64,000 nucleotides of DNA from Ceratobasidium sp. AG-K (taxonomy: Eukaryota > Basidiomycota > Agaricomycetes > Cantharellales > Ceratobasidiaceae): contig JAWNGF010000001.1 in NCBI GenBank assembly GCA_037039685.1, positions 2,046,001-2,110,000 on the forward strand, read 5' to 3'. The notes beneath the pieces were generated by a model. The model was not told the origin of the DNA, did no database searches, and saw only the letters and a program-made list of their open reading frames with translations. Both the position numbers and the translations under genes were made by a program. Shown here one piece after another: positions 35,501 through 46,573 of this stretch; positions within the stretch are counted from its first letter, which is position 1, and each line of letters starts with the position of its first letter.

Positions 35501-38500
35501 GACAGGGGAAATACGTTTATTTTCCTCAACTTCGCCACCAAGAATTCTCAAAAGGACCTCAACGTCAGCATCGCCTTGGATAAAATTAGCGACAACGTGA
35601 AGGTGCGTGTCTAACAGAAAGTCATCAGACATTACAAGACATGCTAACCAACGATAACGCGATAGCGTCAAATCGGCAGTGTCCAGAAAAACCGAGTTGA
35701 TACGATCGAAATACACGTAGTTTCTAACCGAGACAAGCTAGCTCAGCAAGAGTTTGACCTTAGATTCTCTCAGTGAGTTAACGATGTAGGAAATTGACGT
35801 CGACTCACTGAATTCCGCCCAGTGTGCAAACTGAAAACGTTCTCCCCCGGTTCGAACGCGAGGCCAAAACATACATACCCAAGTCGATCAAGGACTTGCA
35901 GGCATCTTGGGCAGAACAGCAAATTCGCGAACTCTTCTCCCTCAATCTCACCCAGTTTCTACAAGAGATACAACCGTTCGAAGATCACCAACTCGAGGAC
36001 CTTTTGCAGCTTGCGTGGACGCACAACGCCCATTCGCATGCGTTCTATGTTTTCGAAGCAATGTCTTCACGAGCCTCGGCAGATCCAACGAAACTAGGTC
36101 AGTTGAGGCATTGGCTAGGTATCGACCCAGCCATGGTATATGCGCTATTAAAGGTTTACAATGCCCAAAATGAGGACCAAAACGTTTTCCACGAGCTCGA
36201 CGACGTCCTTGTTCAAAGTATCGTTGCCTCGGCAAATACCTACTCCATCTCCGCTCCGATGACACTCGAACATCTCCATACCGCCATCTGTGGGCTCAGT
36301 TTCAAGGAGTTCTCCGAAATCATGTGGTTAACCGCGTGCTCGGTTCGCTCGCTAGCTCTGGCAGCGGATATTCTAGCCACACTTGTCGAGGCCCGCTCCG
36401 ACGTCATGTCCCACTCGCCCGCCCTCGAATACGCGCACCGTCATGTATGGGCGGTATGCCTTGACCGAGCCGAGGAGGCTGACTCTCAATGTCCCTGTAC
36501 CGATGAGGGAAGACCACGGCGCCAAAGGACCGCTCCTATCCTTGTACCACTGAGTAACACCGATGAACCTCGTGTTGTCGACGCACAGGTCCGGGTCGAC
36601 TCGTCCAGCCATGTCAGGCTTCATGCCCATGTGCGCCTCCAAGCGGCCTCCAAGCCTGAGCGGGGCGTCGATCCTCGTGGGCGGCCGATCATGGATGGGG
36701 TTGTCTCAGGAGCTCGCAAGGGAGAGCTGCGAATCAATCTGTTGCATCACCCCCCGATAGACCTGGACAAAATCGAGTGGCATCTCTATCCCGCTGGCGA
36801 CGTGGTCACCTCGCGCGCCATGTTGGATTCGGTGATGAAACTTCAGTCTAGGCCTTTCCAATCGACAGCATTGCACCACATTATTACGGGCGAGGGTGTC
36901 GCGGCCGCATTTGAACCAGGAGAGGACACGGATTCAGAGGCAGGATCAGACTCAGAGGGCGACGAGAAAACGGAAAGCGTCCCGGCCGAACCTACGGCAG
37001 ATTGGAAGATTGATGACACGGGGGTCGATTGGTCTCACTTCAATGAGAGCCAGAAACAAGCAATACTTTCGATTCAACACCCGCTGTCATTAATCTGGGG
37101 ACCACCAGGGTGAGCATGAGCCAGCAGATACAATTAGCACACATACCGACTGAACATCCAAGTACGGGAAAAACCACCGTGGTTGTTACGATGCTTCGCT
37201 TGCTGCTAAAGAATATGCCGCCTGGAACAAGGATACTGATGACAGCATCAACACACAACGGTTCGTCTGTTCGCTCGTAATGGTTTACTTGGACTAACGC
37301 GGCTCGCATTAGCGGTCGACAATGTCCTAGATCGGTTCATCAAGGAGAACGGCCGACATAGAGCGATTCCGGATGACCAGATACTCCGTGTCGCGACTGA
37401 AATCAATCGGGTTCACCCTTCCCTACGAGCATATACCATGGATGCCGCCCTCGGAGGAAGCATGCTTGACAACCCAAAGCTTCTGAAAAAGGCGGAAAAA
37501 CGAGTACGGGAATCGACGATTGTGTTCACTACATGCGCTGGCGCTGGACTCGGAGTTTTGCGTCGCTTCAAGTTTGACGTCGTTCTCATTGATGAAGCGT
37601 CCCAAATAACTGAAGCATGCGCGTTAATCCCGATCGTGAAAGGGAGCAAGAAGGCTGTATTGGTTGGAGACCAGTTGAGTTACTTGTGTTATTTCGCACT
37701 CCAAGGTCCTGTCGATGTTAACAATAGCTCCTAGTGTACAACTTCGACCCACGGTTCGAATGCGAGCGAAAGGCCTTGATTATGATGTGTCTCTGTTGGA
37801 GCGACTTTATACGGGACCGGAGCAACCCGGAATGTCGCGCATTATGCTTGATGTATGTGTTTCCAATTGCACTACCCGTGGCTAGATAATACTTACCATG
37901 CAAAAGACACAATATCGATTCCCGGCTGCTCTCGCACGTTTCCCTTCGAACGAGTTTTATCGGTCGGAGCTCCAAACTGGAAGGTCTGACAACGACTTTG
38001 CCGAGCAGTTTGAACGGCTTGCACAATCGGCCTTCCCATGGCCACGCGGAACGAAAGAATCTCCGTATGCCCTCGATACCAACGTATTCATATCCTGCAG
38101 GAGTGAAGAGTCGTACGGGGGTTCATCCAAAGAAAACGTTGGCCAAGCAGATGTCGTCATGCGCATTCTGAAATTACTCCGAACCGAGCGCGAGACTACC
38201 GAATCAACTGAACCCAAGTCGGTATTGAGCGTGACGATCCTCTCGCCGTACTCCCGTCAAGTAAAGCACATAGAAAGGCGATTGGAAAACGAACCGGGTC
38301 TCAAGGCCAACACGGACGTGCACACGATTGACGGTTTCCAAGGTCGAGAGGCCGACGTGATCATTTTTACGACCGTTCGCAGCAACGCGAGCAACGATAT
38401 TGGGTTCCTACAGGACGAGCGTCGACTAAACGTTGCTCTCACCCGAGCCAAGTTGGGTAGAATTGTTGTGGGAAATGAGCATACTTTGTCCGAACCAATC

Positions 38501-38659
38501 TCGATGCGTGCTGAAGGCGTCCGCTCGCGGGAAAAGGAGAGAAGGATTGATTCACCGGAAGAGCCGACTGAAGGGGAAGAAGACCAAGGCGCAAAGCGGG
38601 GACGGGAAATATGGGGGCGGGCAATCAAGGATTTTACGAGAGTTGAGCTTCCAGAGTAG
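32599..38659 (+). CDS. RNA-dependent RNA polymerase fused to a UPF1/Hrr1-type SF1 RNA helicase
   Basis: One continuous spliced frame of roughly 1,750-1,800 residues. N-terminal half: a cellular (RNAi-type) RdRP with FYHHSNSQLRSRSCWLRLAN, RIGLLFSGAEID, SDGCGLISRR, QIRYRGYKGVLMVHP, FSVVDYSRPYQFARLNNDII, RFLFGVCDPYGLLEEGEVHV, VVRNPCLHPGDILKLRAVHH and the catalytic SSGGDLDGDRFTVVWD. Intron 34230-34282 splits the catalytic DLDGD motif. Then MSLGRVASLHNKWAR and ECQELNALHSQSVDGARI. A linker of several hundred residues follows without a stop: introns 35260-35308, 35601 to about 35667 and 35772-35821 each restore frame. The C-terminal half is an SF1 helicase: SLIWGPPGTGKTTVVV (split by intron 37110-37162), TASTHNAVDNVL, FDVVLIDEASQITE, VLVGDQ, QLRPTVRM, TQYRFP, HTIDGFQGREADVIIFTTVR and RRLNVALTRAKLGRIVVG. 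All motifs look functional. The start ATG 32599 (MAPTVITLRSPLL) is the first plausible one; more 5' exons are possible. Confidence 0.88.
34487..34538 (+). other. GC-AG intron inside the RdRP domain
   Basis: The exon ends ...AACTATAATAG and the intron begins GCAAGT, ending GCATAG. With this 52-nt intron the frame joins HFANYN to SMSLGRVASLHNKW, as expected for the family. A GT donor nearby does not give an open joint. GCAAGT is the usual consensus of minor GC-AG introns. Confidence 0.7.
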
Positions 38660-38947
38660 TATGGTAGATTTTTGTATGTCGATGAAATATGCAAGCATCC
38701 ACGTTTGGGATCCGGGAGGCCAGCCAAGTCAGCGAAATTCCGTTGAGTTCCTGGTGATCCAGAGCGCTTTGTAACGTCTCCAGATCAGTTATAGAGCGCC
38801 GGCAGCCAATCAGGCGTTGCTGACTTGAGGCCTAGAACCAAGATCACTCGTGTCAGGATAAGCGCTCGCTGACTCATAAACCCCGTTCGGACAAGCCACG
38901 TGAGTTGGATCCACCACGCGACTGACGAGTTTGTGCTCCTCGACGCC

Positions 38948-40441
38948 ATGAGCATCACTCCTAGATCAACCCGTCGCCCTCGCCCTAGCCTCCCCTATAC
39001 ATCCGATCCTACAACGCCCCTGGCAAAATACAGCGAGCGTCGTCCAGACTTGTATTCACTCAGTGCAACTCATGCGTTCGACTGGGAGGCAGCACGTGGA
39101 AAGCGCCCGCCCCCTTTCACGTCGGCAGTAGGCAACGGGGGCTCTGACAGCCTGCGAAAGAAACTTGCACGGGCTGCGGTTGAGGATGATACAACAGCTG
39201 TCACAGCATCACCAGCCAAACCAAAGAAGCGAGTGGTGCGAAAGAAGCCGTGGCGGCAGAGGTATGAAAGAAATTTTGTCTGGTCGGTCCCAAGCTAACT
39301 CGTCACTCGGATAGAATATCCGAACTTCCATCTACTGCGTATGAATGGCTCTGGGACGTAGTGACGCTGTCCAACCTACCGCTGCCACCTCCAGAAACGT
39401 CTGGACGGGTCTTGGGTGGTGCACTCCATGTGATGCACTTTGTCACTCGATACTCGGTTCTTCGCTCGCGGCAGCCAGAAGAAGAGGCTGGTTGGGAAGA
39501 CATGTATCGGGAAAGTCAAGTCGTGACCGGGTTTGAAGAATCAGAGCCTACCCGCTGGTTCTCATGGGTGAGTTCAACCAGTCTGCCATCGGTCAACCTG
39601 CTAAGCCTGTTCTAGACAACGCCCATGACCATCCTACTGCTCCTAGCCTCACTCCTCAACGCTCTGTATTTGTTCACGTCCATCCGAACGTATCACTTGC
39701 ACTTGCGAGATAACATGGTTGATTCTCCTCGAGCCAAGATGGTTTCTATGGATATGACCAACGCAGCCCGCGATATGGACAATCGACCCGCTCCTTCTTT
39801 GATCTGGCGTCTTGCTCGAGGACTGGGAGTGCATGTTGGCTCTGCCTGGTACGTTCATTTCGATCAATTACATTGCTTCAACTAAATAAAACAATCCCAG
39901 GCGCTCGATGATTGGGTCAAAAGCCGGAATGGAAACGGGAAAAAGTGATTCATACAACGTCCAGCAATTGGACATTTGGATGCCGGATGAACTCAAGTTG
40001 GCACTCTTTAGGTAAGAGCTCCGGAACGACAGAGAATACGCAAAGCTCATGCATTATTCATAGTGTTTACTCGCCCGCTCACGCCCTGATTTGGATGATA
40101 TTCTCCTCGCATACTTGGTTTGTGGCAATTATCCTCATGGCTATTGTCAGTGGCCAGGTAAGTCGATCCCTGCCATATTCAAGTCACCTCTCAACTAACG
40201 CCTCATGCTTAGGTTTACGCACTATCCCAATCGTATGAAGGCCTCATCAAGGATCGAAGGATTCTTCAAGGGGAGGTTATGCACGAGTATAATGAGAAAG
40301 TAGGTCTAGCAACATCCCACCTCGATAAGTATACTCTAACCTCCGGCTTTCTAGTTTGTGTATCCGAGGGTTATGCCTGTACGAAAAGACGCATGTGTAA
40401 TGACGCATGAAGCCGAGATGGTCGATTGGCGCAGCCGATGA
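38948..40441 (+). CDS. Nur1/Mug154-like nuclear-rim membrane protein (DUF2418)
   Basis: Starts MSITPRSTRRPRPSLPYTSD, a basic disordered N-terminus with TTPLAKYSERRPDLYSLS. KPKKRVVRKKPWRQR follows, a possible nuclear signal. Transmembrane helices are visible at TILLLLASLLNALYLFTSI and at SPAHALIWMIFSSHTWFVAI then ILMAIVSGQVYAL. The C-terminus reads GEVMHEYNEKFVYPRVMPV, then RKDACVMTHEAEMV, which matches the conserved end of the DUF2418 family. In yeasts Nur1 anchors rDNA and silent chromatin at the inner nuclear membrane, and S. pombe Mug154 is a meiosis-linked member. The assignment rests on recalled family wording. Six exons, with short introns near 39262-39314, 39568-39615, 39850-39900 and 40011-40063. 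Confidence 0.7.
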
Positions 40442-40612
40442 TATCTATTATATCTAGAACGAGGAACGTACGAGAGGGTGCTTTTTCAAACGCCCATTCA
40501 AAAGATGTTGATTGTGTATTTATTCCCACTGCATACGATGGTTAAAGCAACTGTAATCCGATTTAATCCCACCGAAGAACCAAAGTGTGTGTACATGAAA
40601 GTTGTATCTAGC

Positions 40613-41992
40613 TCAGCGTGTGAAGCTTCCCTTCAAGACGGCGGCGACGTCCTTGGCAAAATAGTCGTGAACTAGGGACGAGACGTGGTAGTCGTTGCAC
40701 CACATCAAATTAGAGGCAGAGCCGTAGCTAGTCGCATCCTGGAAACCGTAGGTCGCGGGAGATGCAATGAGAGCATCAAGCTTAGCCGCAGAAGAGTAGA
40801 CCCAGGTCGTGACCTAACAGAATACATATGTAAGGAACTTCTCCCAATAAAGCGAGCAAATCACTTACTCCTGAGTGCGAAGATGCGAAAGCAGAGGCCC
40901 GAGCAGCAAGTTTGGTGTTGAACCCGTCAATGACAGCCCTCTCGGTGGTTCGTCCCCACTCGTCGCCAGCCAACATCTGAAACAACCCAAAGCTATCAAA
41001 TACCCGCGCATATATGACATAAATTGCAACTTACCAATGGCGATTGGTCCACGTGCGGGACATTGACGAACAAAAAGTTCCGTCCACCGACGTCGTAGAT
41101 CTTCTGGATGAGCGCAAAGTAATTGTTGAGGAGCGTATCCGAGAAGACATCGCGACTCGGGTCAGAGAGCCAGAACGAGTTTCCGATGTCGTTGATTCCA
41201 ATGAACACTGAGAACAGGGCGTTGGCTCCTGTCCAGGGGGCAACTGCCTTGTTGTCCAAGAAGATGTTTACCTATATCCGGGTAGTTAGAGCTATAATAT
41301 CTGAACTATTTGGGCAGTTTCGCTCACTTGATCGATCAGAGACTTGACTGTTGGGGTGTATGGTGCAACCAAGGTAGCATTGATGGTAGCTCCACCATAG
41401 GCGAAGTTATAAGTGAGCAACGTGCTTGTGTTGTACTTAGTCGTGACCAAATCGACCCAGTTTGGTACTTTACACGCGAGTTAGTCTAGCCATCTTCCAG
41501 TAGTGTAACTGAGCTTACCCGATCCACAGGCAGTATAGCCCGGGTAAGAGGGATTGCCAAGGGGGTTGCCAACCGCAGGCTTGGTGCCGGTAATTTCGAA
41601 GCCGGTCTGAGTGTACGAGTCTCCAAATGAGAACCAGTACTTGACTCCGCTGGGAGCAGGAGTTGAGCTGGTCGTTGTTGTGGAGCTGCTAGTCGTTGTA
41701 GTGATGGGCTTCGAGGTGGTGGTAGCCGAGGTAGTCGTGGAGGTTGTAGCTGTGCCAGGGAGGCACTGAGAATACCCTGAGAGATATTGAAAAAAAGTCA
41801 CTGAGGGTATTGCCGAATTTAGCTAAATTCGTACTTACAGTCGTTTTGCTTCACGCAAGTGGCTCCGGCAACGCAGGTGGTTGCGCCGGCCCATCCGTTG
41901 CCACCACATTGGCCGTAAAGAGTTTGCTGAGCAGCAACGCCAGCAACCAGCGCAGCACCAGCAACAATAGAGAAAGCAGAGGCACGAGTCAT
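40613..41992 (-). CDS. Secreted CBM1-carrying CE16-type acetylesterase (SGNH hydrolase)
   Basis: Plant-cell-wall esterase, likely removing acetyl groups from hemicellulose or its oligosaccharides. Signal peptide [20 protein letters not shown], cut before QQ. A family-1 cellulose-binding module follows at once: [16 protein letters not shown], with four Cys and aromatic residues. A Ser/Thr-rich linker (about 41660-41760) leads to the SGNH domain. Block I is [15 protein letters not shown] (nucleophile Ser), block III is [13 protein letters not shown] (Asn), and the end reads [18 protein letters not shown] with the Asp-x-x-His pair. The stop is at 40613-40615. Introns are short and frame-consistent. 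It lies about 500 bp downstream of the GH3 gene on the same strand, suggesting a small wall-degradation cluster. The start ATG 41992 is preferred over an upstream GTG. Confidence 0.87.
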
Positions 41993-42505
41993 AGCGAGCA
42001 CTGTAATCGCAACGGTTCCAACACCGTATGCGCTTATATATCTGGTGCGGATCGAAATATAGAAGAGATTCCCCCAGGCTCATTTCAGAAAATCTCCGAA
42101 GTTAGACTACGTCCCCTGGACGGTCCGAGATGGTAGCAGAATTTCAGTTGGTGGACATGACAGGTGGTAGAGAATTAGATGCAAACCAATCTCCGGTAGT
42201 GTCCCGTGCTCATGGGGGACATCTGGGAAGGTTGGCTGGACGAGTGACAAATGCTCCGTGGTTAGTCCGTTCGGCAATAAGAACCGGGACCTCGCTCAAG
42301 CGCGTGCTCACATGGGCAAAGCAAGGAAAGGAATTCAGTATTCTTAATGAAAGGTACATCGCATTGTGAACTAGAGTCGGACAAAAATAAAACGGTGTTC
42401 CCGTGATATCGGAAGATTGGTGGATTGAACGCATCACTTGAGTCGAGGCGAAAGAAAACAGCTGCTCTGGGATCCATCTTCACCTAGAACTATCGGAGCA
42501 AAGTC
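41993..42505. promoter_or_regulatory. Promoter of the CE16 esterase / 3' region of the GH3 gene
   Basis: About 510 bp. Near the esterase start, on the minus strand, a TATATAAGCG sequence (plus-strand 42031-42040, CGCTTATATA) lies about 40 bp upstream of the ATG and is a good TATA-box candidate. The remainder shows no coding signal. Confidence 0.5.
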
Positions 42506-45500
42506 TTAAAACGTTCCCTGCAGGCGAATGTCACTGTGGGATGAGCCGACGTAAACCGTGAAGGTTCCGGTTGGGCGTTTCCACGATTGGGATGGTGTGT
42601 CCCAAATACTATGGGATAATTTAGCTGAACCATCCGCTACTACGATTTCTTATTCTCATACCTCATCTCCCTAGTCGAAAGCTTCAACGTCACCGTCGAT
42701 GATGCGCCAACGGCCAAGGGCACCTCCTCAAAACCGCGGAGATTCTTTGGTGGTTCTCCAGCGGCAGCCGGGAATCCCAAATACAGCTGAGCAATTTCGG
42801 TTGCCTTCTGCGTTCCGGAGTTGGCAACCTTGAATGTGACGGTGACGCCGGTGCTGGTAGAAGTGATAGAAAGACCGGAATAGTCAAACTTCCCGCCGTA
42901 CGTCCTAGATAGCGGAATGTGGTTAGGCGCCACTCGGGACGAATACAAGTCCAACTACTCACAGTCCGTAGCCAAAATCGAACAAAGGCTTGATACCAGC
43001 GGAGGCCATGTATTTGTAGTCGAGCAAAAGTTTTTCAGGGTAAGAAATCTGAATATATGCGCCATTGAGATTCATTGAACCGTGTAGAAAATGAAAAGAA
43101 CAAACGGTGGGGTTAGGGAGCGAGTTGTAAAGAATATTGGTGTTGTAATCTGCCTCGCTCTGTTGTGAATTTGGTCAGAATCTAGCTATAACGTATCGTC
43201 CTGTATGCAGCTAACCTTGCCGATAGCAAACGGAAGGCGGCCCTGGGGATTATAATCGCCGTACAGACTATAAATGCATATGAGGAGCTAAGACTTGCAC
43301 AAGTCAGGAAAGCCGACTTACACATCCATGATGGAAGGTCCAGTTTGTTCACCAGGAGCCCCCGCGTAGATCACAGCGGTGATGTTAGGGTGGCTCACCC
43401 AATTCATGCTAGAGAGTATATATCGGCCACAGAGCTCCAGTCAAGAAACACACAGGCTTACACTACTGGCCCGACTGAGTGGATAACAACAATTGTGTTG
43501 TTGTTAACAGCTGCGACTCGTTCAATCTAGAAATGGCAACCTTCAAACTATGCAAAGGCTCGATAATATACGGTGCTTACAAGCGAGCCGCCCTTGTACC
43601 AAAGGTCAAGATCGTTACGGTCGCCAAAGTTACCAACACTATAGAAATAATGATCAGTTAAGAATGTTTTCGAAATAAGTTGGTTAAACTTGCACAAGGT
43701 CCCAAGCGCCAAGTTCTCCGCTCATCCTAAAACACCATTAGCATAAGCGTTATGGAAGAGTCTACTCAACAACAAAACTTACGCGTTAGCAAAGACCAAT
43801 GCAACATCCTTACCTCGTGCGGCCGCAACCCCCGCATCGAGATCATTAGAGAGAGACGCAGTGATAGTGGTCTGGCCGCCCTGAGAAGCAACGCGGGAAA
43901 CAAGAGCATCGTATGGCGCAATGAGGAAATCGAGAGAGTTGGATCCAGAGCCCCAGCTTCAGGCCATTTACTCGTTAATCTCGTAAAGCAAGGTTTGAAT
44001 ATCTCTTACCCAATGCTCATAGTGCCATCATTACATTCATTCAACCTGCAATTCGTGGATCCTTTCTTGGCATCTTGCCCAACGATTGCAACAGTCTTGG
44101 GAATGGCAAGAGGAAGGCCAACTCCCGAGGATCCTGTACGCGAATTCTTGAGAAGGACAGCAGAAGCAGAGGCGATCTCCTTGACGAGAGCGGTATGAGC
44201 CGCTGTGCGAACGTTGACGTTCAAGTTGAGAGATCCGGAGCCGTCCGGTTTTTGAGCATCAAAATTAGTTGCGGGGAACCCAGAATCTTGACCGAAGCGA
44301 TACCTAGTGGCTAATGAGTGACTATCCATATTTTCTGCCGTAACAGACATACCAAGGAGCGAGCGAACGAGCCACCATTTCGTTGAGGCGCTGAGCGTAG
44401 CTCAAATTATAAATAAAGACAATGGCCCAGAGAAGAGAGGAATACGCACAGTGACATTAACGCTTCCGTTGTTGACAGCATTTTTCAGTCCATTTCCATA
44501 AATACCACCGCCGATCAAGATCCAATCGCCAGGTTGCCTGTTGGTAGCCATTCAGTTAAGGCCTCTGTGTGGATCGTTGATTACTTACTCCATGTCGAGA
44601 CCAGCATTAGCATAGGTTGCCGCATTATCGTGAGTCGCGCCCCAATCACTCATTACCAAGCCTGTTGTATTACAATTCTGTAAGTTAGCCGGTACACACG
44701 GCACTTCGTGAAGGAAACCCAACCTCTAAAGTTGCTTTGCTTTCGGAGCAACCCGTTCGGCCCCAAAAGTGCGGGGTCACCACACGAGTAGGTCCCATTG
44801 TTGCGATTGTATGCACACCTGCCCGAATTTCAGTTGAATAAATGTTGGTAAGAGACAACAAGCGACTATGGCATACATGAATGCTCCAGGATCGGCCTGG
44901 CAGCGTATGAAATCAATCAGTTGGAGTCCTTAAAGAAACCTGGAATAACAAATACAGTTACTTACATCAACTGCCCGAAGGAAGGGGTACCAGTAAACTT
45001 CGTGCAGGGTACGATCGTCGATATCGCTAGAATACGTATAGCGATAGTGCTCCTTGATTCCCGGAGCACATCAGTAATTTTGTATTTGCAGAACGGCCAA
45101 ATGCTTAGCCTACCTGGTTATTGCCGATGAGGTGTTTTGCGCATGCGGCCTAAGGGCTGTTGAGAAAGCCTCCAAGCGTCCTTTGTATTTTGTTACTTAC
45201 TACACCAGTGCTCTGAACCCCCATTATAGTCTCATAAGCTCCTTCGCCGTTGAGGTACCTGTTGAAAACATATCAGTCGTAGTTCCAACCTTTACGAAGC
45301 GTTCGTACGGGTCGGGCCCAAAGCTAGTGCAAAAACGTAGGTGATTAGGCTATATTGAACCATATGGAGGGAATGCTGGCATACCTTTCCCAAGCCCTTC
45401 CAGTCTTTGGAGAGCGCATCTATCAGGTCGATCAGCTGACAGTTGAATTAAAATACGTTTATCCAACATACGATATCCATGCCAGGTCCTAAGAAAATGC

Positions 45501-46096
45501 TAACATTCCGTGTTAAATTACGTCCGGAAATGGGTGTGGTACTGTAGAGCACATACTGTATGCCCTTGCCACGGAACTCTTCCCCAATTGCTTGACCACG
45601 AGCCCGCATGAGCCGACGGCTGAAACTGCATATTCAAATCGGTAAGCTTGATTTGAGGTGATCGTCAAAGGACCAAACGAACGTTGATGCAGCGTTGATA
45701 CCAGTAGGAAATCCTGTAACGTTCTTGACGGCGCGGATTCCAGCTGGCCCATCATTCATACAGATGGAGGGTATACCCAGACGCTCGACGGCATGCGTAT
45801 TACCGATGCAACGGCCTTGGAGCAGGGGGTGAAAATATGTAGAAACCAGAGCTGAGAATACTAACTGGAAAACTGTCCTTGGCCAGTGACGATTCCGACC
45901 TTCTCGTCGATGGTCATTTGAGCGACTGCCGCATTAGCGAGAGCATAGGCATCATCCCAGGTGCCTATCAAATCAACAAAGTCAATAGACAATAGGCGTT
46001 CTATGTGTTATAGAGCTAACGTAGAGTAAAGGTCTGCGCGATTGCAGAATGGGCTGCGAGCACAAGTAGCGAGCTGCTTGAAACCAAATACCGCAT
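42506..46096 (-). CDS. Secreted GH3 beta-glucosidase
   Basis: Hydrolyses terminal beta-D-glucosyl units, typically cellobiose, outside the cell. It begins MRYLVSSSSLLVLAAHSAIA then QTF, a signal peptide. After an intron comes TWDDAYALANAAVAQMTIDE then KVGIVTGQGQFS. CIGNTHAVERLGIPSICMND and GPAGIRAVKNVTGFPTGIN carry the substrate-binding Asp. The nucleophile region reads LVMSDWGATHDNAATYANAG, with the catalytic Asp of SDW. Later come ASASAVLLKNS, KTVAIVGQDA, GSGSNSLDFLIAPYDALVSR and YGGKFDYSGLSI. The fibronectin-III-like end has AQLYLGFP and KNLRGFEEVPL, with RPTGTFTVYVGSSHSDIRL and stop at 42506-42508. The gene has about 20 short introns, so exon edges are not listed. The 3-domain order is complete. 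Confidence 0.9.
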
Positions 46097-46573
46097 GTCG
46101 AACGTAGGAGGGCGGGAGCGTCACGTCCTGGGTGTATGAGTTTGCCTCTAATATATGGAGTGGTCACCTGTCAGGCGAGCCAAAATTCCTTCCAGTCCAT
46201 GGTCCTCGAGCATTGGGTGAATTCTCGGAATCATCTGGGCAATTTCGAAATGTGCTGTATTCGGTTCTTGTGCTGTTCTAGCCCCATTTGACACCAGAAT
46301 GTGCCCCGTCATGTGAGCTTGGCAGGTATGGCGATTAGAAAGAACTCAGCAGCATGTGGTCCGAAACCCTCGGCGCTACTAACAAACATATCCGGGGCTG
46401 TGGTAGGGGGAACTTGGGGATGAGGGAAGCGCCGCCGATCTACGAGATCGAAGGTAGCTCGATAAGGAAACTTGAGTGCCCCGTTGATTACGTGATCGCC
46501 GTCTCCGAAGCGACAGACTCTAGCGACCACCAACACTCGCTATTACTACTTGCATTACGACATACACTCCACG
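46097..46573. promoter_or_regulatory. Divergent promoter, GH3 beta-glucosidase / coiled-coil gene 1
   Basis: About 480 bp between divergent starts. TAATATATGGAG at 46149-46160 gives an AT-rich TATA-like site about 55 bp upstream of the GH3 start. No further motif was seen. Open frames here overlap on both strands and lack support. Confidence 0.4.
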
